Source: Chryseobacterium salivictor
Lineage (GTDB): Bacteria; Bacteroidota; Bacteroidia; Flavobacteriales; Weeksellaceae
DNA length: 64,000 nucleotides
Reading direction: 5' to 3'
Assembly (NCBI RefSeq): GCF_004359195.1
Contig: NZ_CP037954.1
Span: 2,418,001 to 2,482,000 of the forward strand
The notes beneath the pieces were generated by a model. It made no database searches, was not told the DNA's origin, and was given only the letters and a program-made list of their open reading frames with translations. Shown piece after piece: positions 36,317 through 44,679 of this stretch; position 1 is the stretch's first letter; each line of letters starts with the position of its first letter. The position numbers were made by a program, and so were the translations under genes.

Positions 36317-38521
36317 ATGAATACACCAACTACCGAATTATCTAAGGAATTAAAGAAATATTTCGGTTTCTCAAAATTTAAAGGTCAACAAGAAGAAATT
36401 ATAAAAACCCTGATGCAGGGAGACGATGTTTTTGTTTTAATGCCTACCGGCGGAGGAAAATCACTCTGCTATCAACTACCGGCATTGATTTCGGACGGAA
36501 CTGCGATTGTTGTTTCACCATTAATAGCCCTGATGAAAAATCAGGTAGATGCGATCAACGGGCTTTCTTCTGTGGAAGGAATAGCACACGTGCTCAATTC
36601 CTCACTCAATAAAACCCAGACCAAACAGGTTTTCGATGATATCAAATCGGGCGTCACCAAATTACTGTATGTTGCTCCAGAATCTTTAATTAAAGAAGAA
36701 TATCAGGAATTTCTGCGCGATGTTAAAATCTCATTTGTCGCTATTGATGAAGCTCACTGTATTTCAGAATGGGGACATGATTTCCGGCCGGAATATAGAA
36801 ACCTGAAAACCATCATCGATAAAATTGCAGATGTGCCGGTAATTGCTTTAACTGCAACGGCAACGCCGAAAGTGCAGGATGATATTCAGAAAACTTTGGG
36901 AATGAGCAATGCTAAGGTTTTCAAAGAGAGTTTCAACAGACCGAATCTTTTTTATGAAGTAAGACCAAAAGTGAATATCGATCGGGAAATCGTAAAATTC
37001 ATTAATTCTCATAAAGGAAAGTCAGGCATTGTTTATTGTTTAAGCCGGAGAAAAGTAGAAGAATTCGCACAGGTTCTTCAGGTTAACGGGATTAATGCAT
37101 TGCCCTATCACGCCGGTCTGGATCAGAAAACAAGAGTGATGAATCAGGATAAATTTCTGATGGAAGATTGCGATATTATTGTGGCAACCATCGCATTTGG
37201 AATGGGAATAGACAAACCGGATGTTCGTTTTGTGATTCATTATGACATCCCAAAATCTCTGGAAAGTTATTATCAGGAAACCGGTCGGGCAGGGCGTGAT
37301 GGCGGAGAAGGACATTGCCTCGCATTTTATGATCCGAAAGACATCGAAAAATTAGAAAAATTTCTGGCTCAGAAATCGGTTTCAGAACGCGAAATTGGCC
37401 TGCAACTTTTAAATGAAGTAGTAGGTTACGTAGAAACTTCAATGAGTAGAAGGCAATATATCCTCTGTTATTTTGGTGAACAGTTTGATCCCGTTAGCGG
37501 TGACGGTGCATTAATGTGTGACAATTCTGTGAATCCTCCAAAATTAAAAGACGCATCAAAAGAATTGAAACTGGTTCTTAATTTAGTAAAAGAACTGGAA
37601 GAGAAATTCAAGACAAAAGATCTTATCTCGGTCATCGTTGGTAAAGAAAATCCCGTGACCAAATCTTATAAATTAGAAACCAATAAATATTTTGGTATCG
37701 GCAAAAAAGAAACGGAAAATTTCTGGAAATCGATTATCAGACAAGCGACCGTGCAAAATTTTCTGCAAAAGGATATTGAAACTTACGGTGTTTTAAAATT
37801 AACTGAAAAAGGAAACAAAACACTTTCTTCAAAATCGGATACCGAATTTTTTATCGCTGAAGACCGCGAATATAATCTGGAACAGACCAAAGCAGATTCC
37901 GACAAAGTTCAAACCCAGGCAGGTGGCAGTCTGGATCAGGTTCTTTTTGGTCAGTTAAAAGATCTGCGGAAATCGGTGGCCAAGAAATATGGTATTCCGC
38001 CATACACGGTTTTTATGGATCCGAGTTTAGAAGATATGACTGTTCAATATCCTATTAATATTGAAGAAATCGGAAAGGTGTATGGAGTTGGCGAAGGGAA
38101 AGCTAAAAAGTACGGAAAAGAATTTGCAGACTTTATTAAAAAGTATGTTGAAGAAAACGAGATAGAAAGAACGCAGGATATGGTCATGAAAACCGTGGCC
38201 AATAAATCCAGTCACAAAGTTTTTATTATTCAGAGTACCGATAAAAAAATCGATTTAGAAGACATCGCCAAAGCGAAAAATATTTCAATGGATGAGCTGT
38301 TGAAAGAAATGGAACGGATTGTTTATCAAGGCACAAAATTGAATATTGATTATTATATTGATGAAAATTTTGATGAAGATATCGTAGAGGAATTTATGGA
38401 ATTTATGGGTGACAGTGAAAGCGACAGTATGAAAGTTCTTTTGGCGGAATTCGGTGATGAGTTGAGTGATGAAGAAGTGAGAATGTTACGGATTAAATTT
38501 ATTTCTGATGTAGCGAACTAA
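36317..38521 (+). CDS. recQ: RecQ-family ATP-dependent DNA helicase
   Basis: A 734-residue 3'-5' helicase. It has Walker A PTGGGKS (residues 43-49), DEAH near residue 145, the ARG-type loop GRAGRDGGEGHCLAFYD around 330, a winged-helix RQC region, and an HRDC-like domain near 590-620 (YGIPPYTVFMDPSLEDM). The zinc-binding cluster of RecQ appears altered: Ser377 stands before RRQ, and the second cluster reads ALMCDNS (398-404), so only Cys401 of four expected ligands remains. The helicase motifs are intact. A TA pair follows 10 bp after its stop. Confidence 0.95.
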   Translation: MNTPTTELSKELKKYFGFSKFKGQQEEIIKTLMQGDDVFVLMPTGGGKSLCYQLPALISDGTAIVVSPLIALMKNQVDAINGLSSVEGIAHVLNSSLNKTQTKQVFDDIKSGVTKLLYVAPESLIKEEYQEFLRDVKISFVAIDEAHCISEWGHDFRPEYRNLKTIIDKIADVPVIALTATATPKVQDDIQKTLGMSNAKVFKESFNRPNLFYEVRPKVNIDREIVKFINSHKGKSGIVYCLSRRKVEEFAQVLQVNGINALPYHAGLDQKTRVMNQDKFLMEDCDIIVATIAFGMGIDKPDVRFVIHYDIPKSLESYYQETGRAGRDGGEGHCLAFYDPKDIEKLEKFLAQKSVSEREIGLQLLNEVVGYVETSMSRRQYILCYFGEQFDPVSGDGALMCDNSVNPPKLKDASKELKLVLNLVKELEEKFKTKDLISVIVGKENPVTKSYKLETNKYFGIGKKETENFWKSIIRQATVQNFLQKDIETYGVLKLTEKGNKTLSSKSDTEFFIAEDREYNLEQTKADSDKVQTQAGGSLDQVLFGQLKDLRKSVAKKYGIPPYTVFMDPSLEDMTVQYPINIEEIGKVYGVGEGKAKKYGKEFADFIKKYVEENEIERTQDMVMKTVANKSSHKVFIIQSTDKKIDLEDIAKAKNISMDELLKEMERIVYQGTKLNIDYYIDENFDEDIVEEFMEFMGDSESDSMKVLLAEFGDELSDEEVRMLRIKFISDVAN

Positions 38522-38531
38522 AATTTGAGTG

Positions 38532-38780
38532 ATGGAAAATCCAATTATTGAAATAAAAAAGGAATTAATCGAGTGGATTAAAAACCTTGATGATTTGGAA
38601 AGCATCCAATCATTATTGGAGTTGAAAAACGCTGATCAAACCGCTTTATCCTTTTCTGATGCGCAGTCAGAGTACACTGTGAAAGACGATTTTGATGAAC
38701 GGTTTGAGCGGGGGATGACTTCTAAAGAATTTCGAAGAAGAATTATTCAACATATCGATTCTTTACCTTGGGAGAAATAA
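38532..38780 (+). CDS. Antitoxin of the recQ-linked TA pair
   Basis: An 82-residue acidic protein in the antitoxin position, ATG at 38532 (a GTG one codon earlier is possible). It starts MENPIIEIKKELIEWI and ends FRRRIIQHIDSLPWEK. It resembles the antitoxin at 15979-16293 in layout, and the start context 38525-38540 is identical to that gene's over 16 nt. The toxin overlaps its last 13 bp. No DNA-binding motif is obvious. Confidence 0.7.
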   Translation: MENPIIEIKKELIEWIKNLDDLESIQSLLELKNADQTALSFSDAQSEYTVKDDFDERFERGMTSKEFRRRIIQHIDSLPWEK

Positions 38781-39091
38781 TTATTTATGCTGATTCTGCA
38801 GAAGAAACATTAAGGGAATTAGTCGATTTGCTCTATGATTTTAAATATTTTGGTTTTAGAAACTCTGCAGTAGAATATACAATGAAGATTGTTGATTTTA
38901 TTGATCAGAACATTGATAAACCTATAACTAAAAATTCTCCCGCACCTTTTCAAAAATTTGGCAGGAAATATCTCAGATATAAAGTCACCAATAAAACTTT
39001 TTGGTATATTTTCTTTGATGAAAAAGACAATCGGTTCATCATCAACCATATTTTGAACAACCATTCGCAGGACTTTCCGGAATTGTTGTAA
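38768..39091 (+). CDS. RelE/ParE-family toxin
   Basis: A 107-residue protein beginning at a TTG codon inside the end of the antitoxin gene; no in-frame ATG exists before residue 39. The fold is RelE/ParE-like: helices in the first 60 residues, then strands with RKYLRYKVTNKTFWYIFFDEKD and IINHILNN. Unlike the recF-linked toxin, this one is intact. Members either cut mRNA on the ribosome or inhibit gyrase; the residues do not decide which. Confidence 0.72.
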   Translation: MGEIIIYADSAEETLRELVDLLYDFKYFGFRNSAVEYTMKIVDFIDQNIDKPITKNSPAPFQKFGRKYLRYKVTNKTFWYIFFDEKDNRFIINHILNNHSQDFPELL

Positions 39092-39148
39092 ATTAGCAAT
39101 TAACCAAGTCAAAGTTTTAAACCTGGTCAGCGTTCTGAAAAACAAAGT

Positions 39149-40237
39149 ATGAAGAAAATCTCCATTCTATTTATTCTCCCTGATCTCGAAATGGGCGGTG
39201 CCGAACGGATTGTCACTACGATTGCAAATCATTTGCCGCGTTCAACGTTTGAACCGAAAATTCTTCTGTTAAGAAAAGAAGGTGGTTATCTCGAATTTTT
39301 AAAAGACGATGTGGAGATTGTCGATACCAAAACGCCCAGAATCCGTCATTCTCTGAAGCCTATTTTAAAGGAAATTCGCAATAGAAAACCCGATATTGTG
39401 TTCAGCGGTTTTGGCGAAGTGAATGCGTATTTGGCTTTTTTTATTAAATTTTTCCCGAAAACTAAATTCATTGCCAGAGAAACCAATGTTGTTTCGCAAC
39501 ACGTCACCAGAAAAGAAATCCGTTTTTTCTATAAATTTTACAATAATTATCACAAGATTATTTGTCAAAGCGATGATATGCAAAATGATCTGATTGAAAA
39601 TTTTAAAATCAAAAAAGAGAAATTGATTAAAATAAACAATCCGGTCGATTTTGATTTTATTAATGAAAAGTTGCAAGGTCTGGAGAAACCAGAATCCTAT
39701 TCATCAGATTTTAGAAATATTGTAGCCATCGGAAATCTGTCTCCCCGAAAGGGTTTCGATAATTTGCTGAAAGTATTCTTTCACTTAAAAAACGAAAAAT
39801 TGCTGCTTCATATTTTAGGAGATGGACGGGATAAAGAATTGCTGCATCAAATGAAAAAGGATTTAGATCTGGAAAATGTAATTTTTCACGGGCAGCAAAA
39901 AAATCCGTATCAATTTTTAATATTTGCAGATTTATTCGTTCTTTCCTCCCGTTATGAAGGTTTTCCAAATGTTTTGTTAGAAGCCGGAGCATGCGGAACT
40001 TATTCTCTGGCGAATAATTGTCCGGGTGGAATTACCGAAATCATTCAGCCCAAAATTAATGGTGAAATTTGCAATATTGACAATCATCAGAAGTTCGCTG
40101 AGAAAATCCTCGATATTTTAAAAGAAAGTCACGATAAAGTTGCCATTAAAAGTTCAATCGCTTCCCGTTTTGCAAAAGATTTTATTTTAAAGAAATACGA
40201 AGATGTTTTTTTGAGAATAGGAAAATTAAAGGAATAA
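39149..40237 (+). CDS. Family 4 glycosyltransferase
   Basis: A 362-residue GT-B fold retaining glycosyltransferase. DLEMGGAERIVTTIANHL is the N-terminal signature, NLSPRKGFDNLLKVF opens the donor domain, and the E-x7-E region is SSRYEGFPNVLLEAGACGT near residue 275. Such enzymes build LPS, capsule or exopolysaccharide chains. No other sugar gene adjoins it, so acceptor and product stay unknown. It starts 57 bp after the TA toxin. Confidence 0.9.
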   Translation: MKKISILFILPDLEMGGAERIVTTIANHLPRSTFEPKILLLRKEGGYLEFLKDDVEIVDTKTPRIRHSLKPILKEIRNRKPDIVFSGFGEVNAYLAFFIKFFPKTKFIARETNVVSQHVTRKEIRFFYKFYNNYHKIICQSDDMQNDLIENFKIKKEKLIKINNPVDFDFINEKLQGLEKPESYSSDFRNIVAIGNLSPRKGFDNLLKVFFHLKNEKLLLHILGDGRDKELLHQMKKDLDLENVIFHGQQKNPYQFLIFADLFVLSSRYEGFPNVLLEAGACGTYSLANNCPGGITEIIQPKINGEICNIDNHQKFAEKILDILKESHDKVAIKSSIASRFAKDFILKKYEDVFLRIGKLKE

Positions 40238-40454
40238 CCCTTTCATGCAAGGCTGAAGTGTTTGTTATCTCAAAGTATGATTATATTTACTTTTTTTATG
40301 ATTTAAATCACAAAGAACTTTTTTGTTTTAGTTAACTTTTTAACATTTTAAAATATTTATTATTTTGATTATCAGTCTCTTAAATTAAATTATTTGCGAA
40401 CTTTTTTTTATTAAAAGATACTGTTGTATATTTATTTCATTAAAAACGAAAATT

Positions 40455-43007
40455 ATGGAAGCAGCAGTTTTAGCAAAAAAATCAAAAATTTATACGTATG
40501 ATGAAGCTTATCAATCTTCTTTAAAATATTTTGACGGAGATGATCTGGCGGCTAAGGTTTGGGTAAGTAAATATGCGCTGAAAGATTCAGACAGTAATAT
40601 TTACGAACAAAATCCAGTTGATATGCATCATCGGATTGCCTCTGAAATCGCAAGAGTCGAAGCGAAATATCCAAATCCACTTTCTGAAGAAAAAGTCTTT
40701 GACCTCATTAAAAAATTCAAATATATTATTCCACAGGGAAGTCCGATGACGGGAATCGGAAATGATTTTCAGATTGCGTCGCTTTCAAATTGTTTTGTCA
40801 TCGGTAGTGGAACGCAAAGTGATTCTTACGGAAGCATTATGAAAATTGATGAAGAGCAGGTTCAGCTGATGAAACGCCGCGGTGGAGTTGGTCACGATCT
40901 TTCCAATATTCGTCCGAAAGGTTCTCCCGTAAAAAATTCGGCTTTAACTTCCACCGGTTTGGTTCCGTTTATGGAAAGATATTCTAACTCTACGCGGGAA
41001 GTGGCACAGGACGGCAGAAGAGGAGCGTTGATGCTTTCGGTTTCTATCAATCATCCGGATTCTGAGGATTTTGTCAATGCCAAACTCGAGCAGGGAAAAA
41101 TTACGGGTGCCAATATTTCGGTGAGAATCGATGATGACTTTATGAAAGCTGTTGTTAATAAAGAAAATTACATTCAAAAATATCCAATTCATAGCCAAAA
41201 TCCGAAATTTAAAAAGGAAATAAAAGCGACTGATTTGTGGAATAAAATTATTCATAACGCCTGGAAATCGGCAGAACCTGGAATTCTTTTTTGGGATACA
41301 ATTATTAAAGAATCTTTGCCGGATTGCTATGCTGATCTTGGCTACGAAACCGTTTCCACGAATCCTTGTGGTGAAATTCCTTTGTGTCCTTACGATTCTT
41401 GCCGGTTGTTGGCGGTGAATCTTTTCTCTTACGTTGAAAATCCGTTTACGAAAAACGCGAAATTTAATTTTGATTTATTTAAAGAACATGTGGGTTACGC
41501 GCAAAGAATGATGGATGATATCATCGATCTGGAAATTGAAAAAATCGATACCATTCTTGCAAAAATCGAAGCCGATCCGGAAAGTGAAGAAATTAAATTC
41601 ACCGAGAAACATCTTTGGTTAAAAATCCGGCAAAAAACAATGGAAGGAAGAAGAACAGGAGTCGGGATCACTGCAGAAGGCGATATGCTCGCAGCCTTAA
41701 ATATTCAGTACGGAAGCAAAAAAGGGAATGAATTTTCAACTTTGGTTCACAAAACGCTGGCGTTGGCGGCTTACCGTTCATCGGTGGAAATGGCGAAAGA
41801 AAGAGGAGCTTTTGCAATTTATGATGCCAAAAGAGAAGAGAAAAATCCATTTATTTTAAGGTTAAAAGAAGCTGATCCAAAATTATATGAAGATTTGGTG
41901 AAATTTGGCAGAAGAAATATTGCGTTGTTGACAATTGCACCCACAGGAAGCACTTCGCTGATGTCGCAAACCACTTCGGGAATTGAACCTGTTTTCCTTC
42001 CGGTGTATAAAAGACGTAGAAAAGTAAATCCAAATGATCAGGATATCCGCGTGGATTTTGTGGATGAAGTCGGTGATTCCTGGGAAGAATATTTGGTTTT
42101 CCACCACCGTTTTAAAGAATGGATGGAAATTCAGGGGATCGACACCGAAACAAATTATTCTCAAGATGAATTGAATAAAATTATTGAAAAATCGCCTTAT
42201 TACAAAGCGACTTCGAATGATGTAGATTGGTTGAGCAAAGTAGAAATGCAGGGCTCGATTCAGAAATGGGTTGATCATTCGATTTCTGTGACGATTAATA
42301 TTCCGAATGATGCGACCGAAGAACTGGTGAATCAGCTGTATATAAAAGCTTGGGAAGTAGGCTGCAAAGGAGTTACAGTTTATCGCGACGGTTCCCGTTC
42401 CGGAGTTCTCATTTCGGCGGACGATAAAAAAGAGGACAAAAACGAAATGATTACTTCTGTTTTTCCTACCAAAAGGCCGCATGTTTTACAGGCAGATGTC
42501 GTTCGTTTTCAAAATAATAAAGAAAAATGGATCGCTTTTGTTGGTTTAATTGAAGGCAAACCTTATGAGATTTTTACCGGTTTGGCAGACGATGAAGAAG
42601 GCATTATGCTTCCACGGTGGGTGAATGAAGGAGTGATTATTAAAAACCAGGACGAAAACGGAAAATCGCGCTATGATTTTCAGTTCAAAAATCTCCGTGG
42701 TTATAAAACGACGATTGAAGGGCTTTCGCACAAGTTCAAACCCGAATTCTGGAATTATGCGAAATTGATTTCCGGAACTTTGCGCCACGGAATGCCGATT
42801 GAAAATGCGGTGGAATTAATCAACCATTTAGAACTCGATTCGGAATCGATCAACAACTGGAAAGCAGGAGTTGCACGAGCTTTGAAACGGTATATCCCAG
42901 ATGGAACCGAAGCCGGCGGAAGATGTTCTAACTGTGGTTCAGATCAGGTGGTTTATCAGGAAGGTTGCTTGACTTGCAAGAATTGTGGGAATAGTAAGTG
43001 TGGGTAA
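40455..43007 (+). CDS. nrdJ: Adenosylcobalamin-dependent (class II) ribonucleotide reductase
   Basis: An 850-residue enzyme that reduces ribonucleotides using the 5'-deoxyadenosyl radical of coenzyme B12. SNCFVIGSG carries Cys113, and the thiyl-radical motif NPCGE lies at residues 303-307 (Cys305). The glycyl-rich RRGGVGHDLSNIRPKG region is near residue 139. The C-terminus is a Cys-rich zinc-type tail with Cys824, 827, 838, 841, 844 and 849, ending NCGNSKCG. I see no B12 riboswitch in the 217-bp upstream gap. The final 15 codons and stop are repeated at 44559-44607. Confidence 0.94.
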   Translation: MEAAVLAKKSKIYTYDEAYQSSLKYFDGDDLAAKVWVSKYALKDSDSNIYEQNPVDMHHRIASEIARVEAKYPNPLSEEKVFDLIKKFKYIIPQGSPMTGIGNDFQIASLSNCFVIGSGTQSDSYGSIMKIDEEQVQLMKRRGGVGHDLSNIRPKGSPVKNSALTSTGLVPFMERYSNSTREVAQDGRRGALMLSVSINHPDSEDFVNAKLEQGKITGANISVRIDDDFMKAVVNKENYIQKYPIHSQNPKFKKEIKATDLWNKIIHNAWKSAEPGILFWDTIIKESLPDCYADLGYETVSTNPCGEIPLCPYDSCRLLAVNLFSYVENPFTKNAKFNFDLFKEHVGYAQRMMDDIIDLEIEKIDTILAKIEADPESEEIKFTEKHLWLKIRQKTMEGRRTGVGITAEGDMLAALNIQYGSKKGNEFSTLVHKTLALAAYRSSVEMAKERGAFAIYDAKREEKNPFILRLKEADPKLYEDLVKFGRRNIALLTIAPTGSTSLMSQTTSGIEPVFLPVYKRRRKVNPNDQDIRVDFVDEVGDSWEEYLVFHHRFKEWMEIQGIDTETNYSQDELNKIIEKSPYYKATSNDVDWLSKVEMQGSIQKWVDHSISVTINIPNDATEELVNQLYIKAWEVGCKGVTVYRDGSRSGVLISADDKKEDKNEMITSVFPTKRPHVLQADVVRFQNNKEKWIAFVGLIEGKPYEIFTGLADDEEGIMLPRWVNEGVIIKNQDENGKSRYDFQFKNLRGYKTTIEGLSHKFKPEFWNYAKLISGTLRHGMPIENAVELINHLELDSESINNWKAGVARALKRYIPDGTEAGGRCSNCGSDQVVYQEGCLTCKNCGNSKCG
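42959..43007 (+). repeat. Direct repeat, copy 1 (nrdJ 3' end)
   Basis: 49 bp including the nrdJ stop codon. It matches 44559-44607 at 47 of 49 positions; both differences are silent (TGC/TGT and GGG/GGA). The copies lie exactly 1600 bp apart. Confidence 0.9.
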
Positions 43008-43030
43008 TCTACATTTCAAAATAATAAAGG

Positions 43031-43059
43031 GTTGTCTCATTTTTGAGACAGCTTTTTTA
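43031..43059 (+). terminator. Terminator after nrdJ
   Basis: TTGTCTCA and TGAGACAG form a 9-bp stem (43031-43039 with 43044-43052) with a TTTT loop and a T tail. Confidence 0.85.
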
Positions 43060-43090
43060 TTTTCCTTCCCTGACCGATTACAACGTGAGG

Positions 43091-43160
43091 GTTCGCTCCG
43101 TAGGAACGATATATCTGTAGTAAATATGAATAATAAGAACGTTGCGGTCCGTAGGATCGC
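43091..43160. repeat. Pair of REP-like CCGTAGGA hairpins
   Basis: CGCTCC-GTA-GGAACG (43094-43108) and GCGGTCC-GTA-GGATCGC (43144-43160) are two hairpins that share a GTA loop. They lie just inside the left end of the 1.6-kb segment between the nrdJ repeats. The last base of the second hairpin is the end of the lipoprotein stop codon. Confidence 0.65.
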
Positions 43161-43777
43161 TATCTTTTTACAAGATTCATTTTAGTAAAACTAATCTCAT
43201 CCTTATTCATTCGTCTTATCGTATAAATATACATTTTACTATCTTCCATAAACTGAATGATATTGTACATTGTTTGACCTTTCAAAATATCATCTTTTAA
43301 AGCAAATGAAATTTGTAAAGGCATTCGTGAATTAATATTAACAATTTTCTCCCGATTTTCATAAAGAATTTTTTCAATTGTTGAAGTTGAAATCAGCTTT
43401 GCTTTTTGAATTATTTTGATATTTCTATTTACTGAATTTATAGAATCTTGTTTTGTCATTCGATCCATAGTTCCACACATACTTACAAATGGTTCCAGAT
43501 AATTAATCACGTAATAAGATTTTTCATTATTCTCAATTAAGAAATGAATTCCTCCAAGTGCATAATCTTCATTCAATCTTTTGTCTGAGTATATAGCTTC
43601 TGGCATTTCTACAGTATCTACTACCTCATAATTCGAATGTCTGTGAATTTTTCGATCATTTTCAGAAACGCTAAAATAGTTTTTATTCACTAAAATATTT
43701 TCGTCATTTTTTACTTCTGCAGTTTTTTTACAACTTAGAATTATAAATAAAATGGAGAGAAGTAGAAGTTTATTCAT
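43160..43777 (-). CDS. Hypothetical lipoprotein
   Basis: No family recognised. A 205-residue protein with lipobox FIILSC (Cys16) and a charged mature part. It has one notable Cys in EPFVSMCGTMDRM and a C-terminus MYIYTIRRMNKDEISFTKM. Its stop codon lies in the REP-like repeat. It lies, with HigBA, in the segment flanked by the nrdJ tail copies, and is transcribed opposite to both neighbours. Confidence 0.65.
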   Translation of the reverse strand: MNKLLLLSILFIILSCKKTAEVKNDENILVNKNYFSVSENDRKIHRHSNYEVVDTVEMPEAIYSDKRLNEDYALGGIHFLIENNEKSYYVINYLEPFVSMCGTMDRMTKQDSINSVNRNIKIIQKAKLISTSTIEKILYENREKIVNINSRMPLQISFALKDDILKGQTMYNIIQFMEDSKMYIYTIRRMNKDEISFTKMNLVKR

Positions 43778-43850
43778 TCAGCGATTTCTTGATTTGGAGA
43801 TTAGTTTAATGTATATAGAAAAGTAAATATACGAATAACTTCAAATATAA

Positions 43851-43884
43851 TTTGCACAAAGTTATCTTTTGAATTAACTTTGTG
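43851..43884 (+). promoter_or_regulatory. higBA promoter inside an inverted-repeat operator
   Basis: TTTG (43851-43854), a 20-bp spacer and TAACTTTG (43875-43882) fit the Bacteroidota promoter. CACAAAGTTA (43855-43864) and TAACTTTGTG (43875-43884) form a perfect 10-bp inverted repeat whose right arm contains the -7 box, a layout suited to autorepression by HigA. higB starts at 43887, so its mRNA would be almost leaderless. Confidence 0.75.
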
Positions 43885-43886
43885 TA

Positions 43887-44225
43887 ATGAGCAGGCGAAT
43901 TGAATTTTACCAAAATCATTTTTTGGACTTTTATAAAGTTCAGGATGAAAAGGTAAAATCTAAAATTAAAAATGTCCTTGAGCTCATTAAGCAGGTCGAG
44001 AGAGTTCCTGAAAAATTTTTGAAACATTTGTCTGGAACAGATGGACTTTATGAAATCAGAATTGAATATCAGTCTAACATTTACAGGATATTCTGTTGTT
44101 TTGATAAAGGAAATTTAGTCATTCTGTTCAATGCGTTTCAAAAGAAATCACAGAAAACTCCGCAGCAAGAACTGGACAAAGCAGTAAGATTGAAAAATGA
44201 ATATTTTGAGAAAAAAAAAGATTAA
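43887..44225 (+). CDS. higB: HigB-type toxin (RelE superfamily, Gp49-like)
   Basis: A 112-residue toxin in the toxin-first order typical of HigBA. Its pattern matches Gp49-like HigB: LELIKQVERVPEKFLKHLSG, then GLYEIRIEYQSNIYRIFCCF and the strand NLVILFNAFQKKSQKTP. This group cleaves mRNA on ribosomes. The antitoxin starts 2 bp after the stop. It is the only intact toxin inside the segment between the nrdJ tail repeats. Confidence 0.88.
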   Translation: MSRRIEFYQNHFLDFYKVQDEKVKSKIKNVLELIKQVERVPEKFLKHLSGTDGLYEIRIEYQSNIYRIFCCFDKGNLVILFNAFQKKSQKTPQQELDKAVRLKNEYFEKKKD

Positions 44226-44227
44226 TA

Positions 44228-44527
44228 ATGGACCAATATAAAGACATCAAAACTTTTGACCAACTCATCGATTTAGAGCACGGAAAACTTGGAACTGAAA
44301 GTAGAGTGGAGTATGAAGAAAAGGCTCAAATGTTTATTATCAGCGAGATGCTGAAGCAAGCACGTAAAGAGGCAAACATGACCCAGGAACAATTGGCCGA
44401 AAAAACAGGTACAAAAAAAAGTTACATTTCGAAAATTGAAAATGGGAAAGGAAATATACAACTCTCTACCTTATTTCGACTTTTTGAAGTGGGATTGAAT
44501 AGACGAATTGGTTTGACTTTTTTATAA
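44228..44527 (+). CDS. higA: HigA-type antitoxin (XRE helix-turn-helix)
   Basis: A 99-residue antitoxin. The helix-turn-helix is NMTQEQLAEKTGTKKSYIS, and the tail IQLSTLFRLFEVGLNRRIGL is common in such proteins. It probably binds the inverted repeat at 43855-43884 and neutralises HigB. A second copy of its C-terminal 65 codons, 51 of 65 residues identical, lies downstream at 45636. Confidence 0.88.
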   Translation: MDQYKDIKTFDQLIDLEHGKLGTESRVEYEEKAQMFIISEMLKQARKEANMTQEQLAEKTGTKKSYISKIENGKGNIQLSTLFRLFEVGLNRRIGLTFL

Positions 44528-44558
44528 AATAACTGTTGTTCTACCCAAGTAACTAACT

Positions 44559-44607
44559 GGAAGGTTGTTTGACTTGCAAGAATTGTGGGAATAGTAAGTG
44601 TGGATAA
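44559..44607 (+). repeat. Direct repeat, copy 2 (duplicated nrdJ tail)
   Basis: Encodes the same 15 residues and stop as the end of nrdJ, with only silent differences. There is no start or upstream reading frame for it here. It is followed closely by a strong terminator. Confidence 0.9.
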
Positions 44608-44628
44608 AACTATGTTTCTATAAAAATG

Positions 44629-44653
44629 AAAAGACGCAATTTTTGCGTCTTTT
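44629..44653. terminator. Strong bidirectional terminator
   Basis: AAAAGACGCAA (44629-44639) pairs with TTGCGTCTTTT (44643-44653), with a 3-nt loop. It may be the original nrdJ terminator and also stops cytochrome c transcription from the other strand. Confidence 0.88.
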
Positions 44654-44679
44654 TTGTCAATTAATAAAATGAACTTGAA

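Noticed and set aside
40238..40454. B12 riboswitch before the cobalamin-dependent RNR
   Set aside because: I looked for the conserved cobalamin-box pattern and a B12-type fold and found neither in the short AT-rich gap.
41883..42482. 199-codon minus-strand frame opposite nrdJ
   Set aside because: It is fully covered by the nrdJ catalytic region and shows Phe/Ile/Arg/His-rich antisense composition with no recognisable domain.
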